A DNA stretch of 10,442 bases. It comes from Candidatus Avelusimicrobium alvi (lineage in GTDB: Bacteria > Elusimicrobiota > Elusimicrobia > Elusimicrobiales > Elusimicrobiaceae). Shown here in pieces: positions 5,961 through 10,442 of this stretch. Numbering within the stretch: the first letter of the stretch is position 1; every line of letters starts with the position of its first letter. A program made the position numbers and the translations under genes. Where the stretch lies: positions 1 through 10,442 of the forward strand of contig DCTQ01000031.1 in NCBI GenBank assembly GCA_002329395.1, written 5' to 3'. The notes below the pieces were generated by a model, which was given only the letters and a program-made list of their open reading frames with translations, had not been told where the DNA came from and searched no databases.

Positions 5961-7904
5961 ATGAAATACTGGTTTTTTGACGGAAACGACGTAGTGGGCC
6001 CGTTCACGCCGAAAGAGCTTGCGGCGCGCCCGGGCTTTGCCGAAACCAGCCTGGTATGCCCCGAAAATTTCAGCGAGAACGAGGACAACTGGAAAACGGC
6101 GTCCTCGTTCCCGGATTTTCATTTTAACTCCCAGGAAGCTTTCCCCTCCCAGCCGCCGGAACCGGATGAAAACACCGATTCCTTTGACAAAGAAATGGAC
6201 ACGCTGTTAAAAGAGCGTTCTCCTTTGGCGGAAACGGCGGACAACGCGGCGGAAGCGCCGTCTTTGGAAATCCCGAAAAAGCCCGCCAAGCCGGGACCGA
6301 TTGAAGATTATTTCAACAATATCAAAGGCGAAGACCTGCGCAACATTCTGGGCATCCCGGACCCGAATGAAAACTCGGATATGAACCTGGCGCGCGCGCT
6401 GGAAACGCAGTTTAACAAAACCGCGCCGCCGACGGACAAAGAAATCCAGCCCATAGAAGACGATCCGTTTGACGAATTTACCTCGGACGCGGCGGAAGAA
6501 GCAGACGAACTTTTCCCCGCCGAAGCGCCCGCCGAGCAAGCTTCTCCCGCTAAGCGGGAAACCGACGCCGCCCGCGCGGAAGCTGAACAGCCCCGGACGC
6601 AAACGGACAAACCGCAAGCGGAACAAACACCCCAGCAAGCAGCCAATAAACCGCCGCGCGCCCAAAAACAGTCCGCTCCGCTCTCCGTGCCGATTTCCGC
6701 CGCCCCCGAAGACGATTTGATTTTAACCGTACGCCGGGAACTGCCGGCGGAAAATACGCCGCAACCAGAGCCCGCGCCGGCTTCCGAAAAACAAGAACAA
6801 GCTCCCGCCGGACCCGCGCCGCTGGAAGAAGCGGACGCGCCGACCTTTTCGCTCCCCGTGCTGGGCCGCCCGGAAACGGACCTGCCGCCCGTCCCGGCGG
6901 AAGAAATCCCTTTTGAAGCCGTCTTAAACGAAGCAGACTCCGCTTTGCCGGCGCCGCAGGACGTACAAGCTCCGTCATCCGATGCCGCCCAAACGCCCGG
7001 GGATACGTCCGCCCCGCCGGAAGAACCGAACGGGCAAACGCTGACCGCCGAAACACAGCCGGGGGAAGAGGCAAAAGCCGCTTCCGAAGAGACGCGCGAA
7101 CCCGCGCCGGCCGCAGAGGCCGCCCCGCAGGAACCCGCGCCGGAGGAACAGCCCGAAGAGCTGGTGCCCCAAGCCGCCGAAGAAGAACCTGCGGACCCGA
7201 AAGAAGAGACGGTGCGCAACATTCTAAAAGGGGAGCTGGAAGTAGTCCCCGCGCCGGAGCTGGAAGAACCCATCAAAAACGTGCCGGTGGAGCCGCAGAT
7301 TAACCAGGTGAAACCGCGCCTGAACCAGACGCCGGAAATTGAAGAATTTTTAACCCAAACCCAAAACGAACGCATCGCCCGCGGCCGCTCCAACAAAAAA
7401 GCCAAGGCCGCCCTGTCCGTACTCGCGGCGCTGCTGGCCGTCGGCGCGGCCTTTTTCATTAATCAGACCGTCGCGCAGGAGCCGGCACCTTCTCCCGCCC
7501 CCGAAACCGGGGCGCTGCCGCCCCCGGCCAACGCCAAACTGCCGGACGGGCCGGAAGAAGTGGAGGAACTGCTGCCGGATATCCCCGTGCCGCCGCCCGC
7601 CCCCCAGGTGCAGCCTTCTCTGTCGGACAAAGCCCTTGCCGTCGTGCAGAACTACCAGCTTTCCGGCTCCCGGGGCACCATAGCGTCTTACTTTGACCGC
7701 CTGTACCAAACCAAAAAAGCGCAGGGGTATACGGGCTCCTGGTCTGCGGAACCTTTGCATAAAAGCACATATATTGTAAAATACAGGCTGACGAAGACGC
7801 GTATGGAACCGATTGTATACGTCTTCCAGGCGGACGCCGCAAGCGGCAAACTGACCGGGGCTTTAAACAATATCGCGCTGGACCTGGTCGGCAAAATTCA
7901 ATAA
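5961..7904 (+). CDS. GYF_2-domain protein with long acidic Pro/Ala/Glu-rich region, one TM helix and a periplasmic domain
   Basis: I do not recognise a named family for this 647-residue protein. Residues 1-52 look like a GYF_2 (DUF4339) domain: MKYWFFDGNDVVGPFTPKEL, then SLVCPENFSENEDNWKTAS. GYF domains bind proline-rich partners, and GYF_2 is common at the N-terminus of bacterial membrane proteins. Residues about 55-465 are low complexity, rich in Pro, Ala and Glu and strongly acidic, with two short RNIL motifs (127-130 and 419-422). A basic stretch RGRSNKKAK precedes a single TM helix (about 483-500), implying a cytoplasmic N-terminus. A Pro-rich linker (about 505-550) leads to a folded C-terminal domain (554-647) in the periplasm, starting SLSDKALAVVQNYQ. 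AGGG lies 5 nt before the ATG. It is 28 bp after gltX and 19 bp before pilT, so co-expression with pilT is likely. A pilus-related scaffold role is inference only. Confidence 0.9.
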   Translation: MKYWFFDGNDVVGPFTPKELAARPGFAETSLVCPENFSENEDNWKTASSFPDFHFNSQEAFPSQPPEPDENTDSFDKEMDTLLKERSPLAETADNAAEAPSLEIPKKPAKPGPIEDYFNNIKGEDLRNILGIPDPNENSDMNLARALETQFNKTAPPTDKEIQPIEDDPFDEFTSDAAEEADELFPAEAPAEQASPAKRETDAARAEAEQPRTQTDKPQAEQTPQQAANKPPRAQKQSAPLSVPISAAPEDDLILTVRRELPAENTPQPEPAPASEKQEQAPAGPAPLEEADAPTFSLPVLGRPETDLPPVPAEEIPFEAVLNEADSALPAPQDVQAPSSDAAQTPGDTSAPPEEPNGQTLTAETQPGEEAKAASEETREPAPAAEAAPQEPAPEEQPEELVPQAAEEEPADPKEETVRNILKGELEVVPAPELEEPIKNVPVEPQINQVKPRLNQTPEIEEFLTQTQNERIARGRSNKKAKAALSVLAALLAVGAAFFINQTVAQEPAPSPAPETGALPPPANAKLPDGPEEVEELLPDIPVPPPAPQVQPSLSDKALAVVQNYQLSGSRGTIASYFDRLYQTKKAQGYTGSWSAEPLHKSTYIVKYRLTKTRMEPIVYVFQADAASGKLTGALNNIALDLVGKIQ

Positions 7905-7923
7905 CCATAAAGAGGGTTGATAT

Positions 7924-9003
7924 ATGATATTAATGGACGATTTGTTCAAACTGATGAAAGCGAAAAACGCTTCCGATATTCACCTTACGGTCGGCGTGCC
8001 GCCCGTACTGCGTATTCAGGGCCGCCTGTACGCCACGCAGTTTGAAGCCCTTACCAAAGAAAGCGCGCAAACGCTTATTTACTCCATTATGACCGACGAA
8101 CAACGTCAGCAGTTTGAAGAAAAACTGGAGCTGGACTTTTCGTTCGGCATCAAATCGCTCGGCCGTCTGCGCGTAAACATCTATAAACAAAAAGGCTGCG
8201 TCGCGGCCGCCCTGCGCTCCATTCCCAACGATTTCAAATCGTTTGAAGAGCTCAACCTCCCGCCCGTGGTGTACAATATCATGAAGCTCAACAAAGGCCT
8301 CGTACTCGTTACCGGGTGCACGGGTTCGGGTAAATCCACGTCTTTGGCCAGTATGATCAACTACCTGAACATGAACGAAAGCAACCATATCATGACGGTG
8401 GAAGATCCTATTGAATTCGTCCATCCGCACAAACGCAGCATCGTCAACCAGCGCGAAGTGGGCGCGGACACGCTTTCTTTCGCCGACGCCTTAAAACACT
8501 TCCTCCGCCAGGACCCGGACATCATCCTGGTAGGCGAGCTGCGCGACCGCGAAACGATGGAAGCCTGTTTGACGCTGGCGGAAACCGGCCACTTGGTATT
8601 CGCCACCCTGCACACCAACGACGCCGTGCAGTCCATCAACCGTATCATTGACGTTTTCCCGGCCAACCAGCAGCCGCAGATCCGCACGCAGCTCTCGTTC
8701 GTGCTGGAAGCCATTTTGTCCCAGCAGTTAATCCCCACGCTCACCGGCGGCCGCGCCATGGCGTGCGAAGTGCTGCTGGCCAACTCCGCCGTGCGCAGCT
8801 TAATCCGCGACGGCAAGGCCGAACAAATCATCTCCACCATGCAAACCAGCGTGGGGATGGGTATGATTACCATGAACCAGGCCCTGGGCGATTTGTACAT
8901 TCAAAAGAAAATCAGCTATCAGGAAGCCTTGTCGCACACGGCGGATCCGTCCGGCCTTAAAACGTATCTCCAGCAAAAGCTGGGCACCGCCAGTTTCAAA
9001 TAA
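7924..9003 (+). CDS. pilT: Type IV pilus retraction ATPase PilT
   Basis: This 359-residue hexameric ATPase sits at the cytoplasmic base of the type IV pilus and powers pilus disassembly, giving twitching motility and, in many species, DNA uptake. The N-terminal PAS-like part contains SDIHLTVGVPPVLRIQG (17-33). The ATPase core has Walker A GCTGSGKS (131-138), the Asp box TVEDPIEF (158-165), Walker B DIILVGELRD with E205, and the His box TGHLVFATLHTNDA (221-234) with H223 and H230. The motif AVRSLIRDGK (289-298) corresponds to the AIRNLIRE element typical of PilT and separates it from assembly ATPases such as PilB. AGAGGG at 7911-7916 is 7 nt before the ATG at 7924; a second ATG at 7933 is possible but less well placed. 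It is the last gene before a strong terminator. No other pilus genes are in view apart from the adjacent GYF_2 protein as a candidate partner. Confidence 0.97.
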   Translation: MILMDDLFKLMKAKNASDIHLTVGVPPVLRIQGRLYATQFEALTKESAQTLIYSIMTDEQRQQFEEKLELDFSFGIKSLGRLRVNIYKQKGCVAAALRSIPNDFKSFEELNLPPVVYNIMKLNKGLVLVTGCTGSGKSTSLASMINYLNMNESNHIMTVEDPIEFVHPHKRSIVNQREVGADTLSFADALKHFLRQDPDIILVGELRDRETMEACLTLAETGHLVFATLHTNDAVQSINRIIDVFPANQQPQIRTQLSFVLEAILSQQLIPTLTGGRAMACEVLLANSAVRSLIRDGKAEQIISTMQTSVGMGMITMNQALGDLYIQKKISYQEALSHTADPSGLKTYLQQKLGTASFK

Positions 9004-9026
9004 ACCCGGCAGACAAACTCTTTTCA

Positions 9027-9061
9027 CCAGCCTTTAAACAACCGTTTAAAGGCTGGTTTTT
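9027..9061 (+). terminator. Rho-independent terminator of the gltX-GYF_2-pilT run
   Basis: CCAGCCTTTAAAC (9027-9039) pairs perfectly over 13 bp with GTTTAAAGGCTGG (9044-9056) around an AACC loop, followed by TTTTT (9057-9061). It begins 23 bp after the pilT stop. Confidence 0.95.
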
Positions 9062-9073
9062 ACAGGATACTCT

Positions 9074-9697
9074 ATGGAAATCAACTGCTCCCGCACCGAA
9101 AATTTAAGCCAAACCGTCAAGAACCCCAACATTATTATTAAGGGCTCCCACAGCTACTACAGCGGCGCGTGGGACGGCGCTTTTGAAGACCGCGCCGTGC
9201 GCTACCTGTACGGGGACGAACACAGCCTTAAAAACTGGCAGTCCGCCTGGGAGCCGGACAAGCTCTACATCGGCGATTATGTGTCCATCGGCCCCGAAGC
9301 CGTCATTTTAATGAGCGGCAACCACACCCACCGCACGGATTGGTTTTCCTGCTTTCCGTTTGCGGATAAAATCACCGAGTCCTACCGCGCCAAAGGCCCC
9401 ACCGTCATCGGGGACGGCGTATGGATTGGCCTGCGCGCTCTTATTATGCCCGGGGTAACGATTGGCGAGGGAGCCGTGGTGGCCGCCGGAGCGGTGGCAG
9501 CCAAAAATTTGGAACCGTACACCATTTACGGCGGGAATCCGGCCAAAGAAATACGCAAACGCTTTGCGCCGGAACAAATAGAAAGGCTGTTAAAATTAAA
9601 AATCTACGATTGGCCGGAAGAAAAATTCAACGCCTTAAAACCCTTGTTATGCAACAACGATTTGGACGCGCTGGAGCAAGCCGCCGCCGCGTTGTAA
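9074..9697 (+). CDS. CatB/Vat-family hexapeptide-repeat O-acetyltransferase
   Basis: This 207-residue left-handed beta-helix acetyltransferase belongs to the xenobiotic acetyltransferase group, which moves an acetyl group from acetyl-CoA to a hydroxyl; members include type B chloramphenicol and streptogramin acetyltransferases, but many have unknown natural substrates. Visible family marks: SYYSG (27-31), KLYIGDYVSIGPEAVILMSG (63-82), GNHTHRTDWFSCFPF (82-96) where H86 matches the catalytic His of CatB-type enzymes (GNQGHRYDW), hexapeptide repeats TVIGDGVWIGLRALIMPGV (110-128) and IGEGAVVAAGAVAAKNLEPYTIYGGNPAKEIRKRF to 164, and the closing YDWPEEK (178-184). AGGA lies 6 nt before the ATG. The gene begins 12 nt after the pilT terminator, so how it is transcribed is unclear. 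Composition matches its neighbours and gives no sign of recent transfer. Antibiotic resistance should not be assumed. Confidence 0.9.
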   Translation: MEINCSRTENLSQTVKNPNIIIKGSHSYYSGAWDGAFEDRAVRYLYGDEHSLKNWQSAWEPDKLYIGDYVSIGPEAVILMSGNHTHRTDWFSCFPFADKITESYRAKGPTVIGDGVWIGLRALIMPGVTIGEGAVVAAGAVAAKNLEPYTIYGGNPAKEIRKRFAPEQIERLLKLKIYDWPEEKFNALKPLLCNNDLDALEQAAAAL

Positions 9698-9731
9698 CGG
9701 CACCGAACGGCCTTTGACGCACGCTGATGTA

Positions 9732-9753
9732 CCGGCCGCACCCCGCCGGCCGG
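9732..9753. repeat. GC-rich inverted repeat between convergent genes
   Basis: CCGGCCG (9732-9738) can pair with CGGCCGG (9747-9753) around an 8-nt loop in the 60-bp gap between the acetyltransferase and uvrC 3' ends. It lacks a T tract on either side, so it is at best a weak or Rho-assisted end for either transcript. Confidence 0.35.
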
Positions 9754-9757
9754 AGGG

Positions 9758-10442
9758 CTATTCCCTTCCCGCCGGGTCCTTGCCGTCAATCAGCCCTTCC
9801 TGGCTTTGGTGCCCGGTCAGTTCGGCCTTTTCGCGCAGTTTGCGATGGTAGGTAACGGCAAAGCGGTGCACTTCGTCGCGGATTTCCATCAGCAGGTTTA
9901 AGGCGGGGTCCCCCACCGGCAGCTTAATGCTTTCCGCCGCTCCCGGCAGGTATATGCCTTCGTGCGTTTCCGCCAGCGAAATAAACGGGATATAGATGCC
10001 GGCGCGGTCAAACGCGTTCATCGCGGCGGATATCTGGCTTTTCCCGCCGTCCAGCAGAATTAAATCGGGCGTTTGGGCCGGGTCGCGCTTGATTTGGCGC
10101 AGCCGGCGGTAGACGCTTTCTTCCATCATCGCAAAATCGCTCCCGCCGCCTTCCGGTAGTTTGGAGCGGATTTTAAAACGGCGGTAATGCTCGTGATTTT
10201 TCTCGCCGTTTACGTAGCACACCATACACCCCACCGCTTCGCGCCCGAACAGGTGGGAGTTGTCAAACGCCTCAATATGCGCCGGAAGCTTGTGCATGCC
10301 GATTACCTGCGCCAGGCGTTTTAATTTATCGGTATTCTGCATGGCGGTGGTGATTTGGTCGTCTTTAAACCGGCCCACCAGCACGCGCTCCTGCATATGC
10401 GCAAGCGCGTGCAAAAAATTGCGGTACACGGCGGCCTGTTCG
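9758..10442 (-). CDS. uvrC: Excinuclease ABC subunit C, C-terminal part (5' end beyond the window)
   Basis: The visible 227 residues belong to UvrC, the nuclease of UvrABC nucleotide excision repair, which cuts the damaged strand on both sides of a lesion. The frame is still open at the right edge. It enters in the UVR motif (EQAAVYRNFLHALAHMQER), which contacts UvrB, and continues through the RNase H-like endonuclease domain. Metal-site residues are present: the Asp of IEAFDNSHLFG, the Asp of DLILLDGGKSQ, and the His of DEVHRFAVTYHRKLR. The protein stops only 23 residues after HRKLR, with a TAG at 9760-9758, whereas typical UvrC continues for some 50-60 residues forming a tandem helix-hairpin-helix DNA-binding domain. 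None of the three minus-strand frames downstream encodes a recognisable HhH, so this looks like a real short form rather than a nearby frameshift. The gene is convergent with the acetyltransferase gene. Confidence 0.95.
   Translation of the reverse strand, partial: EQAAVYRNFLHALAHMQERVLVGRFKDDQITTAMQNTDKLKRLAQVIGMHKLPAHIEAFDNSHLFGREAVGCMVCYVNGEKNHEHYRRFKIRSKLPEGGGSDFAMMEESVYRRLRQIKRDPAQTPDLILLDGGKSQISAAMNAFDRAGIYIPFISLAETHEGIYLPGAAESIKLPVGDPALNLLMEIRDEVHRFAVTYHRKLREKAELTGHQSQEGLIDGKDPAGRE

Noticed and set aside
6308..7459. Long antisense reading frame (383 codons) opposite the GYF_2 gene
   Set aside because: Its Ser/Gly/Ala-rich sequence is the mirror of repeated GCC, CCG and GAA codons on the other strand; it has no recognisable domain and the plus-strand gene has clear domains and a good ribosome binding site.
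1..10442. CRISPR array, insertion sequence, phage or toxin-antitoxin genes
   Set aside because: No regularly spaced repeats, terminal inverted repeats with a transposase, or small paired genes were seen; every sizeable stretch is taken by an identifiable gene.

Overview
The window carries eight well-supported protein-coding genes, one of them cut by the right edge, plus a possible gene tail at the left edge. They are tightly packed at moderately high GC, with AT-rich promoter gaps. The organism is a diderm bacterium: there is a signal-peptide-bearing small beta-barrel-like protein, a PilT retraction ATPase of the type IV pilus machine, and a secreted cell-wall-type glycosidase. A GYF_2-domain membrane protein directly upstream of pilT brings to mind Elusimicrobiota or another under-sampled diderm phylum, but that placement is inference from gene content only. 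I see no mobile element, CRISPR array, tRNA or rRNA.

Left part (1-1641): a possible gene tail ends at 33. A strong bidirectional terminator (139-169) follows, then a minus-strand outer-membrane beta-barrel-type protein (204-857) with a well-formed sigma70-like promoter and an exact 18-bp palindrome at its transcription start. Divergent from it is dedA (994-1641), which has no ribosome binding site and whose -10-like box lies so close to the ATG that a leaderless mRNA is likely.

Middle part (1583-4353, minus strand): a two-gene operon encodes a membrane-anchored YkuE/YaeI-type metallophosphoesterase and a secreted two-domain GH3 (NagZ-like) beta-N-acetylhexosaminidase, joined by an ATGA start/stop overlap. 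The GH3 gene runs 59 bp into the 3' end of dedA on the opposite strand. Both products act at or outside the membrane, and dedA-type proteins are also tied to envelope lipid carrier handling, so this stretch has an envelope flavour.

Right part (4469-9061, plus strand): gltX, a large GYF_2/acidic-Pro-rich/TM/periplasmic protein, and pilT form a closely spaced set starting at an AT-rich divergent promoter region and ending in a textbook terminator (9027-9061). The GYF_2 protein is the least explained gene and the best candidate for something new, probably connected with type IV pilus function. A CatB/Vat-family O-acetyltransferase (9074-9697) starts only 12 nt after that terminator. Convergent with it is the 3' part of uvrC (9758 to the right edge), whose product keeps the nuclease residues but lacks the usual C-terminal helix-hairpin-helix tail.
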